A DNA stretch of 10,244 bases from Flavobacteriaceae bacterium (GCA_029247985.1 JAQWKF010000108.1:1-10244), one strand, 5' to 3'; shown: positions 1 to 7,936, counted from the first letter of the stretch. Notes: a model not told the origin generated them from the sequence alone. A program made the numbers and translations.

Positions 1-1
1 G

Positions 2-2071
2 ATGCGTACATTTTTGACAAAACAAGCTTTTGCCGAAGTCGATGAAGCTATTGAAAAAGGCACAAAAATTAATCGAAATATTGCCGACCATGTAGCCGCT
101 TCAATGAAAGATTGGGCCATGTCTATGGGTGCTACGCATTATACACACTGGTTTCAGCCTTTAACAGGTGCTACTGCTGAAAAGCACGATGCCTTCTTTG
201 ATTTTGATTCCAATGGAGATAGCCTTGAATATTTTGGAGGTTCGCAATTGGTGCAACAAGAACCAGATGCGTCAAGTTTTCCAAGTGGTGGTATTCGCAA
301 TACTTTTGAGGCAAGGGGATATACCGCTTGGGACCCTTCATCTCCAGCCTTCATTTATGGTACTACGCTTTGTGTGCCTACAATTTTTGTTTCATATACA
401 GGTGAAGCACTGGACAACAAGACACCACTGCTTCGTGCATTGAATGCAGTTGATGACGCAGCTACACAAGTAGCCAAATACTTTGATAAGAATGTTACAC
501 ACGTACACGCTACCCTAGGGTGGGAGCAAGAATATTTTCTTATTGACAAGGCCTTAGCCTCTTCTAGACCAGATATTATGCTGACAGGTAGAACCTTAGT
601 AGGGCACCCCCCGCCAAAAGGACAGCAGTTGGACGACCATTATTTTGGATCTATTCCTTCTCGTGCTATTAATTTCATGCGTGAATTGGAATATGAATCT
701 ATGTTACTGGGAATTCCTGTAAAAACACGCCACAATGAAGTGGCGCCGAACCAATTTGAATTAGCGCCTATTTTTGAGGAAGCCAACCTAGCTGTTGACC
801 ACAATGCACTACTAATGGATATTATGGGTAAGGTGGCCAGTAAGCATCACTTTAAGGTGCTGCTTCACGAAAAACCCTTTTCCGGCATAAACGGATCTGG
901 AAAGCACAACAATTGGTCACTTTCTACCAACACAGGTGTTAATCTCTTAAGTCCAGGGAAGACACCCATGAGCAATTTGCAGTTTTTGACATTTTTCATT
1001 ACCTCTATTAAGGCGGTTCAAAACTATGAATCTCTTGTGCGTTCGTCTGTTGCTAGTGCAGGAAACGATCATCGGTTGGGTGCTAACGAAGCTCCTCCAG
1101 CCATTGTTTCAATTTTTATCGGTTCTCAATTGTCATCTGTTCTTGAAAATTTGGAGCATATCTCAAAGGGCAAGCTCTCTCCCAAAGAAAAAACCGATTT
1201 AAAGCTAAATGTTGTGGGTAAAATCCCTGAGATACTGCTAGACAACACCGATAGAAACAGAACTTCGCCTTTTGCCTTTACAGGGAATAAATTTGAATTT
1301 CGTGCCGTTGGTTCCAATCAGAACTGTGCCATACCTATGACTGTTTTAAATACCATAGTAGCCAAGCAGTTAATTGCTTTTAAAAATGAAGTTGATGCGC
1401 TTATTAAGTCCAAAAAGCTTAAAAAAGATGACGCTATTTTTAATGTGTTACGTGAATACGTTAAGACAACAAAAAATATCTTGTTTGACGGAGATGGCTA
1501 CAGCCAATCTTGGGAAAAGGAAGCCAAAAGAAGAGGACTCTCTAACTTGAGGAAAACACCCGAAGCATTATCGGTTCGTATGAACAAAGATGTGATAGAT
1601 TTGTTTGACTCTGTCAATGTCATGAACGCCGTTGAACAAAAAGCACGTTATGAAATTCAATTGGAACAGTATGTGCAAACAATAGAAATTGAAAGTCTTG
1701 TATTAGAAAATCTGGTTAACAATCAAATACTTCCAACGGCATTTAAATACCAAAGCATGTTGATTGAAAACGTGAAAGGTTTAAAAGAAATCTATGGAGA
1801 TGGCTTTTCTAAATATGCGCCTGTTGCTATGAATTCTATTGAGAAAATCAGCGGTCTAACTGATAAGTTAGCTACTGCTTGTGCAGCGCTTGCTAAAGAA
1901 CGAACAAAAGCCAATAGCATGAGTAAGTTTGACGACAGAGCTCAGATGTATGCTAAAAACGTACTTCCGCTTTTTGATAAAATTCGGGAATGTGTTGATG
2001 GGCTAGAGCTCATTGTTGATGACTCAGCTTGGCCATTAGCCAAATACCGAGAACTATTATTTTTACGTTAA
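2..2071 (+). CDS. glnN: Glutamine synthetase type III, 5'-truncated by window edge
   Basis: This enzyme condenses glutamate and ammonia with ATP to make glutamine in the cytoplasm, the main route of ammonium assimilation. The 689 visible residues match the large GS III family, not the ~470-residue GS I. Visible signatures are THYTHWFQPLTG near residues 44-55, the NEVAPNQFE block near 245-253, NGSGKHNNW at 297-305 (ATP/glutamate site), NDHRLGANEAPP at 355-366 and NRTSPFAFTGNKFEFRAVGS from 419. Family members are about 725-730 residues and carry roughly 40 residues before the point matching this first Met, so the ATG at position 2 is probably internal and the true start lies upstream. The frame is open to the window edge. 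The stop is 1 nt before purM. GS III enzymes are dodecamers of two stacked hexamers; GS I-type adenylylation is not expected. Identity is secure; the exact start cannot be seen. Confidence 0.96.
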   Translation: MRTFLTKQAFAEVDEAIEKGTKINRNIADHVAASMKDWAMSMGATHYTHWFQPLTGATAEKHDAFFDFDSNGDSLEYFGGSQLVQQEPDASSFPSGGIRNTFEARGYTAWDPSSPAFIYGTTLCVPTIFVSYTGEALDNKTPLLRALNAVDDAATQVAKYFDKNVTHVHATLGWEQEYFLIDKALASSRPDIMLTGRTLVGHPPPKGQQLDDHYFGSIPSRAINFMRELEYESMLLGIPVKTRHNEVAPNQFELAPIFEEANLAVDHNALLMDIMGKVASKHHFKVLLHEKPFSGINGSGKHNNWSLSTNTGVNLLSPGKTPMSNLQFLTFFITSIKAVQNYESLVRSSVASAGNDHRLGANEAPPAIVSIFIGSQLSSVLENLEHISKGKLSPKEKTDLKLNVVGKIPEILLDNTDRNRTSPFAFTGNKFEFRAVGSNQNCAIPMTVLNTIVAKQLIAFKNEVDALIKSKKLKKDDAIFNVLREYVKTTKNILFDGDGYSQSWEKEAKRRGLSNLRKTPEALSVRMNKDVIDLFDSVNVMNAVEQKARYEIQLEQYVQTIEIESLVLENLVNNQILPTAFKYQSMLIENVKGLKEIYGDGFSKYAPVAMNSIEKISGLTDKLATACAALAKERTKANSMSKFDDRAQMYAKNVLPLFDKIRECVDGLELIVDDSAWPLAKYRELLFLR

Positions 2072-2072
2072 T

Positions 2073-3257
2073 ATGACAAAAAACCCTTCCAGTGAGCGTT
2101 ATCAAATGCGCGGCGTATCTGCAGATAAAGAAGATGTTCACGCAGCTATTGAGAATATAGACAAAGGACTTTTTCCAAAAGCGTTTTGTAAAATTGTTCC
2201 TGATTACCTTACTGGAGATACCGATTATTGTTTGGTGATGCATGCCGATGGCGCTGGGACCAAATCATCTTTAGCGTATATGTATTGGAAGAAAACAGGC
2301 GACCTGTCTGTGTGGAAGGGCATAGCACAAGATGCACTCATCATGAATATTGATGACCTGTTGTGTGTAGGCGCTGTTAATGAAATTCTTATTTCATCAA
2401 CTATCGGACGGAATAAAAATCACATTCCTGGGGAGGTCATTAAAGCTATAATTCAAGGAACCAACGAGCTTGTTGATGAGCTTAATGCACAGGGTATGAA
2501 GCTTACGCTTACAGGTGGAGAAACCGCTGATGTTGGTGACTTGGTGCGTACTATTATTGTAGATTCTACCGTAACGGCTCGCCTGAAACGTGACCGTGTA
2601 ATTGATAATGCCAATATCAAAGTAGGTGATGTTATTGTTGGACTAGCTTCTTATGGACAAGCCTCCTATGAAACGGAATACAATGGCGGCATGGGAAGTA
2701 ACGGACTTACCTCGGCGCGTCACGATGTGTTTAACAAATCCCTGGCTGATGAGTTCCCAGAAAGTTTTGATCCATTGGTGCCAACTAATTTGGTTTACAC
2801 AGGGTCTAAAAAACTAGAAGATGCTGTTGAAGGGGTTGCTATTGATGCAGGCAAGTTAGTATTGTCCCCTACACGTACTTATGCGCCAGTAATGAAAGCA
2901 ATCCTAGATACCTTTAGTCCAAAAGAAATTCATGGTGCGGTACATTGCAGTGGAGGGGCCCAAACCAAAGTGCTTCATTTTATTGATAGCGGACACGTTA
3001 TCAAAGACAATATGTTTCCCATTCCACCGCTGTTCAAAATGATTCAAGCTGAATCAAAAACAGATTGGCGTGAAATGTACAAGGTATTTAATATGGGCCA
3101 CAGGTTGGAGCTTTACATAGCACCTGAAAATGCAGATTCAATTATTGAAATTGCTAAATCGTTTAATATTGACGCCCAAATTGTGGGGCGTGTGGCTGAG
3201 CACCCAACAAAAAAGCTTACCTTATCTACACCAAACGGAACTTTTGAATATGTATAA
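2073..3257 (+). CDS. purM: Phosphoribosylformylglycinamidine cyclo-ligase (AIR synthase)
   Basis: PurM closes the imidazole ring of formylglycinamidine ribotide (FGAM) with ATP to give aminoimidazole ribotide, the fifth step of purine synthesis. The 394-residue product has the PurM/AIRS ATP-binding half with ADGAGTK at 58-64 (DGVGTK in the E. coli enzyme), NIDDLLCVGA at 92-101 and TGGETADVGD at 147-156. The C-terminal half has SPTRTY at 265-270, a Gly-rich HCSGGAQTK segment at 291-299 and the FNMGH stretch at 339-343. It is about 50 residues longer than E. coli PurM, and much of the excess lies between about 195 and 260. I believe this longer form is typical of Bacteroidota, which is from memory. 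The ATG follows the glutamine synthetase stop after a single base, so coupled translation is likely. The upstream step uses glutamine as amide donor (PurL), which fits the neighbour. A related AIRS-family enzyme is a remote alternative. Confidence 0.9.
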   Translation: MTKNPSSERYQMRGVSADKEDVHAAIENIDKGLFPKAFCKIVPDYLTGDTDYCLVMHADGAGTKSSLAYMYWKKTGDLSVWKGIAQDALIMNIDDLLCVGAVNEILISSTIGRNKNHIPGEVIKAIIQGTNELVDELNAQGMKLTLTGGETADVGDLVRTIIVDSTVTARLKRDRVIDNANIKVGDVIVGLASYGQASYETEYNGGMGSNGLTSARHDVFNKSLADEFPESFDPLVPTNLVYTGSKKLEDAVEGVAIDAGKLVLSPTRTYAPVMKAILDTFSPKEIHGAVHCSGGAQTKVLHFIDSGHVIKDNMFPIPPLFKMIQAESKTDWREMYKVFNMGHRLELYIAPENADSIIEIAKSFNIDAQIVGRVAEHPTKKLTLSTPNGTFEYV

Positions 3258-3855
3258 GCTGTTATTGATTATTGCGATTTCTGTTGTTGTAAATACAATG
3301 TCTTTTGCCCAAGAAGGGGAGGATCTATTTATGCTATTTGATGATAACATTGAAGCGCCTCCTTTGCTTCCAGAGCGCATGGTTTTTACGCAGCGAATTT
3401 TCTGGGGTGAGAAAGGTGTTTTTAGGACAACAGGAGTGTCTCCCCTAAATATGGAACAGCGCCAAAAAGAGCTTAAGGTTCGACGCGTAATGCTTACCAC
3501 ACACCAAGTGCTTGGCTACGCAACTTTAGCAGCTATGGTTGCTCAAGGAATTATTGGCGGGAAATTATATAAAGGTGACTACAGCTTGTATAGTCTTCAT
3601 AAAACCATGGGCGATGTGGTGAATATTGGTTATTTTACTACTGCAGGAATGTCTCTCTTTGCACCGCCTCCACTCATCAATAAAAAGGTGCGAGGGTTCT
3701 CATCAATAAAAGCACATAAAATATTGGCAACTGTTCACTTTTCCGCTATGGTAGCTACAAACATATACAAAGACAAAAATCCTGAAATCCACAAAGGGGC
3801 CGCTTACACTGCCTTTGGTAGTTATGCGATGGCTGTTTTGGTTTTTAAATTTTAA
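3250..3855 (+). CDS. Exported His-rich four-helix membrane protein, cytochrome b561-like (tentative)
   Basis: I do not recognise this family by name. The 201-residue protein starts with a signal peptide (MYKLLLIIAI..., likely cleavage after SFA at 18-20), then an acidic, Pro-containing segment to about 75. Four hydrophobic stretches follow at roughly 79-103, 117-138, 155-171 and 183-201. Histidines fall at or near their ends: H85, H117, H156, H163 and H181. That pattern resembles four-helix di-heme cytochromes of the b561 type, where paired His ligate haem across the membrane; this is inference. The start at 3250 overlaps the end of purM by 8 nt. It was chosen over an in-frame ATG at 3130 because it puts the signal peptide at the N-terminus and avoids a 120-nt deeper overlap. 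The next gene encodes a YceI-like protein, and E. coli yceJ (b561 homologue)-yceI has the same pairing, which supports a redox or lipid/quinone-related role. Confidence 0.75.
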   Translation: MYKLLLIIAISVVVNTMSFAQEGEDLFMLFDDNIEAPPLLPERMVFTQRIFWGEKGVFRTTGVSPLNMEQRQKELKVRRVMLTTHQVLGYATLAAMVAQGIIGGKLYKGDYSLYSLHKTMGDVVNIGYFTTAGMSLFAPPPLINKKVRGFSSIKAHKILATVHFSAMVATNIYKDKNPEIHKGAAYTAFGSYAMAVLVFKF

Positions 3856-3856
3856 A

Positions 3857-4390
3857 ATGACACGTTACTTAATTCTCTTTTTGCTTGTTTCCTCTTTCTT
3901 AGAAGCTCAACAACTCCGCGTGGAAACCGCTGCATCAGAAATCACTTATGAAGCTTCACATGTAGTACATGACTGGTCTGGCACTTCAAAAAAAGTTCAA
4001 GGCGTAGTTGTGCTCAAGGATGCTGTACCTTCTCGCATGGCTATTGCCACTTCAGTTGCTTCGTTTGACTCTAGGAATGAGAGTCGTGATGCTCACGCCC
4101 TTGAGGTGTTAGAAGCTTTGTTGTTTCCAAAAGTTTCATTTTACGCAGACACCTTTACCTTAGCGGGTGAAACCCTAAGCATAACCGGAAATTTAAAATT
4201 TCATGGCAAAACAATAAGCCTTACAACTACTGCTAATTGGGTTAAAAAAGATGATGTTTGGTTGCTCGAAGGAGACTTTGATTTTAAGCCTTCTGAATTT
4301 GACATTACGCTTCCCGCCTTTATGCTTGTTAAGATTCGAGATAATATACATATCAGCTTTAGGTTGGAGTTGCGTACCTTTGCTTCATAG
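3857..4390 (+). CDS. YceI-like exported lipid-binding protein
   Basis: The 177-residue product has an N-terminal signal peptide (hydrophobic MTRYLILFLLVSSFLEA, likely cleavage near residue 17) followed by a domain resembling the YceI family. YceI proteins fold as an extended lipocalin-like beta barrel that holds a long isoprenoid or other amphiphilic molecule in the periplasm. Family-like features are a His-Asp-Trp-Ser-Gly segment at 38-42, ASFDSRNESRDAH at 68-80, an FPKVSFYAD strand at 90-98, a GNLKFHGKT strand at 111-119 and the closing FDITLPAF at 148-155. The start at 3857 lies 1 nt after the stop of the membrane-protein gene; an in-frame ATG at 3815 would sit inside that gene and bury the signal peptide. 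The immediate pairing with a b561-like protein suggests shared function. The bound ligand cannot be told from sequence. Confidence 0.85.
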   Translation: MTRYLILFLLVSSFLEAQQLRVETAASEITYEASHVVHDWSGTSKKVQGVVVLKDAVPSRMAIATSVASFDSRNESRDAHALEVLEALLFPKVSFYADTFTLAGETLSITGNLKFHGKTISLTTTANWVKKDDVWLLEGDFDFKPSEFDITLPAFMLVKIRDNIHISFRLELRTFAS

Positions 4391-4393
4391 TAC

Positions 4394-5473
4394 ATGCTAC
4401 AAGAAAAACTACAGATTGTAAAACAACGCTTTGATGAGGTTTCTGACCTTATTATTCAGCCCGATATTATCGCGGATCAAAAGCGATATATTTCCTTGAA
4501 TCGCGAATACAAGGATTTGAATGCATTGATGGAAAAACGTGACGAATATTTGAGCCTTTTGCGTAATAAGGAAGAGGCGGAAGCCATTATTTCGGATGAG
4601 AAGGATCCTGAAATGCTCGCAATGGCTAAAGAAGAATTAGATGTTTCCTCAAAAAAACTACTTTCCCTTGAAGATGAAATTCGTTTTATGCTTATTCCTA
4701 AAGATCCTGAGGATGTTAAAAATGTTATGATGGAGCTTCGTGCAGGAACAGGCGGTGATGAGGCGAGTATTTTTGCTGGTGACTTATTTCGTATGTATAC
4801 AAAATACTGTGAGGGTAGGGGATGGAAGGTAAACGTTGTGGATATGAGCGAAGGCACATCTGGAGGATTTAAAGAAATTATTTTTGAAGTTAATGGTGAC
4901 CAAGTATATGGAACATTGAAGTTTGAATCGGGAGTTCACCGTGTTCAGCGTGTGCCACAAACCGAAACCCAAGGACGTGTTCACACATCAGCAGCTACTG
5001 TAATGGTGCTGCCAGAAGCAGAAGAGTTTGATATTGAACTCGATATGTCTGAGATAAGAATTGAGCGTACTACTTCAACAGGTCCTGGAGGTCAGTCGGT
5101 AAATACGACTTATTCTGCTATCAAGCTACATCACGAGCCAACAGGTATGATAGTGAGTTGTCAAGATCAAAAATCTTCTCACAAAAATCTTGAAAAGGCT
5201 TTGAAGGTACTGCGTTCAAGACTCTATGATATGGAGCTTGCCAAAAAGCAAGCTGCAGATTCAGAAAAACGAAAAAGTATGGTTTCTTCTGGAGATCGAT
5301 CTGCTAAAATAAGAACGTATAATTATCCACAAGGGCGTGTCACAGACCACCGCATTGGATTGACGTTGTATGATTTGCAAAACATAATCAACGGAGATAT
5401 TCAAAAGTTGATTGATGAAATGCAACTCTATCAAAATACAGAGAAACTCAAATTTTCAGACGAATTGCTGTAG
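4394..5473 (+). CDS. prfA: Peptide chain release factor 1 (RF1)
   Basis: RF1 recognises UAA and UAG in the ribosomal A site and triggers peptidyl-tRNA hydrolysis. The 359-residue length is normal for the family. The N-terminal ~100 residues are charged and helical (domain 1), followed by the PCRF region with MELRAGTGGDEASIFAGDLF around 115-134. The stop-codon-reading tripeptide is PQT at 188-190; RF1 has a PxT motif here and RF2 has SPF, so this is RF1. The catalytic GGQ loop is at 232-234 within STGPGGQSVNTT; its Gln is normally N5-methylated by PrmC, which is not in the window. No programmed frameshift is present, again unlike prfB. The ATG lies 3 nt after the YceI-like gene and the stop is 1 nt before pyrF, so the gene is embedded in the operon. 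Confidence 0.97.
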   Translation: MLQEKLQIVKQRFDEVSDLIIQPDIIADQKRYISLNREYKDLNALMEKRDEYLSLLRNKEEAEAIISDEKDPEMLAMAKEELDVSSKKLLSLEDEIRFMLIPKDPEDVKNVMMELRAGTGGDEASIFAGDLFRMYTKYCEGRGWKVNVVDMSEGTSGGFKEIIFEVNGDQVYGTLKFESGVHRVQRVPQTETQGRVHTSAATVMVLPEAEEFDIELDMSEIRIERTTSTGPGGQSVNTTYSAIKLHHEPTGMIVSCQDQKSSHKNLEKALKVLRSRLYDMELAKKQAADSEKRKSMVSSGDRSAKIRTYNYPQGRVTDHRIGLTLYDLQNIINGDIQKLIDEMQLYQNTEKLKFSDELL

Positions 5474-5474
5474 T

Positions 5475-6290
5475 ATGACACGACAAGATTTATACAATCA
5501 AATTCAGTTAAAAAAGTCATTCTTGTGTTTGGGGTTGGATCCTGACCTAGAAAAAATGCCTGAACAGCTTATCGCTTCAAGCGAAGAGCCCCTTTTTGAT
5601 TTTTGTAAAACCATTGTTGATGAAGTGCAGCACCTTTGTGTAGCAGTTAAAATAAATACAGCCTTTTTTGAAGCTTATGGCGAAACGGGGTATGCATCTT
5701 TGTCTAAACTCATACATTATATAAAGTCACACTATCCCGATTTGTTTACCATTGCTGATGCTAAACGCGGTGATATAGGCAATACTTCTTTGCGCTACGC
5801 AAAGGCCTTTTTTGAAGCCATGCCATTTGATTCCATTACCATTGCTCCCTATATGGGTAAAGACTCTGTTGAGCCTTTCTTAACATACAAAGACAAGCAT
5901 GCCATTTTGTTGGCCTTGACTTCTAATCATGGGGCAGCTGATTTCCAAGTTGCTAAAAATGCTAAAAAGCCATTATTTAAAGAAGTTTTGACCACTTCTT
6001 TAAACTACGAAAATGCCGATAGACTAATGTATGTGGTTGGCGCTACCAAGGCAGACTACTTAAAAGAAATTAGAGCATTAGTGCCTGATGCGTTTTTGCT
6101 GATCCCTGGTGTAGGCGCCCAAGGCGGTAGCCTTAAAGATGTTTTTAAAAATGGTGCAAACAAACAGATTGGTCTTTTGGTTAACTCGTCTCGTGGTATT
6201 TTATATGCCAGTAAGGGTGAAGATTATGTTGATGCTGCTGCCAAAGTAGCTGCCTCACTTCAAAATCAAATGCAAAAACTACTCGCCTGA
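5475..6290 (+). CDS. pyrF: Orotidine 5'-phosphate decarboxylase, type 2
   Basis: PyrF decarboxylates orotidine monophosphate to UMP, the last step of de novo pyrimidine synthesis. The 271-residue product has the type 2 OMP decarboxylase layout: LGLDPDLEKMP at 19-29 (substrate Asp22), a VAVKINTAFFEAYG strand, the catalytic DAKRGD at 95-100 with Lys97 and Asp100, and the phosphate-binding PGVGAQGG at 211-218 followed by a VNSSRGILYA strand. The type 2 family is longer (about 270) than the ~230-residue type 1 E. coli enzyme. The start at 5475 is 1 nt after the prfA stop. An in-frame ATG at 5412 would add 21 residues read from the prfA 3' end and was rejected. The stop overlaps the next start (TGATG), so re-initiation on the hydrolase gene is likely. 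Confidence 0.96.
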   Translation: MTRQDLYNQIQLKKSFLCLGLDPDLEKMPEQLIASSEEPLFDFCKTIVDEVQHLCVAVKINTAFFEAYGETGYASLSKLIHYIKSHYPDLFTIADAKRGDIGNTSLRYAKAFFEAMPFDSITIAPYMGKDSVEPFLTYKDKHAILLALTSNHGAADFQVAKNAKKPLFKEVLTTSLNYENADRLMYVVGATKADYLKEIRALVPDAFLLIPGVGAQGGSLKDVFKNGANKQIGLLVNSSRGILYASKGEDYVDAAAKVAASLQNQMQKLLA

Positions 6291-7075
6291 TGCTGCATTA
6301 CAGTCGCTTCATACATCACACTTCCACTAAATGGGTCACCTTTGTTCACGGAGCAGGAGGTAGTTCATCTATTTGGTTTAAACAGGTAAGGGACTATGCC
6401 AAGCATTATAATGTATTGTTGCTAGACCTTCGCGGTCATGGAAATTCTAAACCCTCTATCAAGCGGGCCTTTGAAAAGCGGTATACATTCGATAGTATCG
6501 TTGATGATATTATTGAAGTTTTAGATCATGAAAAGATAAAAAGCTCCCATTTTATAGGTATTTCTTTGGGAACCATACTGATTCGTCAATTGGCAGAGAA
6601 TCATCCTGATCGCGTTTCGAGTATGATTATGGGCGGCGCAATAATGAAGCTTAATATCAGATCACAGATTTTAATGCGCTTAGGGAATGTCGTTAAGTCG
6701 GTGATTCCTTACTTATGGCTTTACCGTTTTTTTGCATTTATTATCATGCCTAAAAAAAATCATCGTGAGTCTAGGTTGCTTTTTGTTCGTGAGGCAAAAA
6801 AGCTTTACCACAAAGAGTTTTTACGTTGGTATAGGCTTACTTCAGAACTAAAGCCATTACTCAGATTATTCAGACAGGTAGATGTAGGTATTCCCACGCT
6901 TTATGTTATGGGAGAAGAAGACTATATGTTTCTGCCAAGTGTACAAAAGTTGGCTGGAATGCACCAAGCATCGCAGATTACAGTAGTACCTGACTGTGGG
7001 CACGTTGTTAATGTAGAACAACCCGTATTTTTTAATAAGGTTACACTTAATTTCCTAAAAACCTTATCTAGGTAA
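6290..7075 (+). CDS. Alpha/beta-hydrolase fold protein, substrate unknown
   Basis: The 261-residue protein is a complete alpha/beta-hydrolase. It has the oxyanion-hole HGAGGSSSIW at 20-29, DLRGHGNS at 46-53, the nucleophile elbow GISLG at 90-94 with Ser92, an acid candidate Asp211 in VMGEEDYMF and the catalytic His238 in PDCGHVV. A cap segment at about 120-200 is rich in aromatic and basic residues (several YRF, RxxF and Lys-rich runs), which may suit a membrane-near or acyl substrate; this is inference. No signal peptide is visible, so it is probably cytoplasmic. Its ATG overlaps the pyrF stop by 1 nt, and it is the last plus-strand gene here. Its 3' end overlaps the convergent purU by 8 nt. 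Esterase, lipase and C-C hydrolase roles are all possible, and the sequence does not choose between them. Confidence 0.88.
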   Translation: MLHYSRFIHHTSTKWVTFVHGAGGSSSIWFKQVRDYAKHYNVLLLDLRGHGNSKPSIKRAFEKRYTFDSIVDDIIEVLDHEKIKSSHFIGISLGTILIRQLAENHPDRVSSMIMGGAIMKLNIRSQILMRLGNVVKSVIPYLWLYRFFAFIIMPKKNHRESRLLFVREAKKLYHKEFLRWYRLTSELKPLLRLFRQVDVGIPTLYVMGEEDYMFLPSVQKLAGMHQASQITVVPDCGHVVNVEQPVFFNKVTLNFLKTLSR

Positions 7076-7922
7076 ATATTACGGTTTTATTTCCGTAGAC
7101 AAGCACTTTTTTCTCAACGTGGTGCTTAACAGCATTTGCCAATACCATTTTTTCCAAATCTCGCCCTTTGGCAATTAATTGTGAAACGCTATGATTATGT
7201 GATACGTGCGCTACTCCTTGCTCAATAATAGGCCCTGCATCTAGTTCTTCTGTTACATAATGACTGGTAGCGCCAATGATTTTTACGCCACGTTCAAAAG
7301 CAGAGTGATAGGGCTTTGCACCTGGAAAGGCAGGTAAAAATGAGTGGTGAATGTTAATAATTTTATTCCTGTAAGCTTCAATAAGATATGTCGGTATGAT
7401 TTGCATATAACGTGCAAGAACTACAAAATCTATCTCGTGTTCTGCCAAAAGTGTAAGTTGTTGTTTTGTGGCAGCTGCTTTTGTTTCTTTAGTTACTGGA
7501 GTGTGGAAAAAAGGAATGTCAAAAGCTTTTGCTATTGATGCCAAGTCTTGATGATTGCTTAATATAAAGGGGATCTCTACAGCGAGCTCTCCAGATTTAT
7601 AACGCCCCAATAAATCATAAAGGCAATGATCGTATTTTGATACAAAAACAGCCATTTTGGGTTTGTAGTGCAGCGGCTGATGACTCCAAGTCATGTTGTA
7701 TTCGTTTGCCAGTTGATTTTCAAATAAGTCAACGAAGTTTTGATAAGAACAAAGTTGTTCGTCTAACTCGGCTTGTAGACGCATAAAAAATGCCCCGTTT
7801 TCTCTGTCAACATACTGGTCAATGTATTGAATATTTCCTTTTTGTTCATAAACAAAAGAAGTTACATCTGCAATAATTCCCTTCTTGTCTGGACACTGAA
7901 TAACAAGTGTAATAGCGTACAT
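7068..7922 (-). CDS. purU: 10-formyltetrahydrofolate hydrolase
   Basis: PurU hydrolyses 10-formyl-THF to formate and THF, balancing the one-carbon pool and, where PurT is present, supplying formate for purine synthesis. From the chosen start the product has 284 residues, close to the 280 of E. coli PurU. It has an N-terminal ACT-type regulatory domain (about 1-80, CPDKKGIIADVTSF at 10-23) and a formyltransferase-like catalytic domain (from about 88). Visible catalytic features are RYMQI at 171-175, INIHHSFLPAFPGAKPYH at 189-206 with Asn190 and His192, and Asp228 in ELDAGPI; these correspond to the Asn-His-Asp triad of the family. The ATG at 7922 was preferred over 7943 and 7979 because homologues begin just before the CPD segment and the upstream codons run into a terminator hairpin. 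The stop lies inside the 3' end of the hydrolase gene on the other strand. There is no partner gene on its own strand downstream in the window. Confidence 0.93.
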   Translation of the reverse strand: MYAITLVIQCPDKKGIIADVTSFVYEQKGNIQYIDQYVDRENGAFFMRLQAELDEQLCSYQNFVDLFENQLANEYNMTWSHQPLHYKPKMAVFVSKYDHCLYDLLGRYKSGELAVEIPFILSNHQDLASIAKAFDIPFFHTPVTKETKAAATKQQLTLLAEHEIDFVVLARYMQIIPTYLIEAYRNKIINIHHSFLPAFPGAKPYHSAFERGVKIIGATSHYVTEELDAGPIIEQGVAHVSHNHSVSQLIAKGRDLEKMVLANAVKHHVEKKVLVYGNKTVIFT

Positions 7923-7936
7923 ATGTTGTTTTGCTG

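Noticed and set aside
2..2071. Glutamine synthetase as a genuinely short 689-residue form starting at position 2
   Set aside because: Relatives have about 40 residues before this Met and the window starts here, so truncation by the window edge is the simpler reading.
3130..3249. Longer start for the b561-like gene at an in-frame ATG inside purM
   Set aside because: It would add 40 residues read from purM codons in another frame and bury a clear signal peptide. The ATG at 3250 fits better.
3815..3856. Upstream in-frame ATG for the YceI-like gene
   Set aside because: It lies inside the preceding gene and would place 14 residues before the signal peptide. The 3857 ATG sits 1 nt after the preceding stop, as at other junctions.
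5412..5474. Upstream in-frame ATG for pyrF
   Set aside because: It overlaps the prfA 3' end by 62 nt and adds residues with no likeness to PyrF.
7080..7097. Short inverted repeat TACGG...CCGTA near the convergent gene ends, possible terminator
   Set aside because: The stem is only 5 bp with an 8-nt loop, there is no T-tract after it on either strand, and it lies in purU codons.
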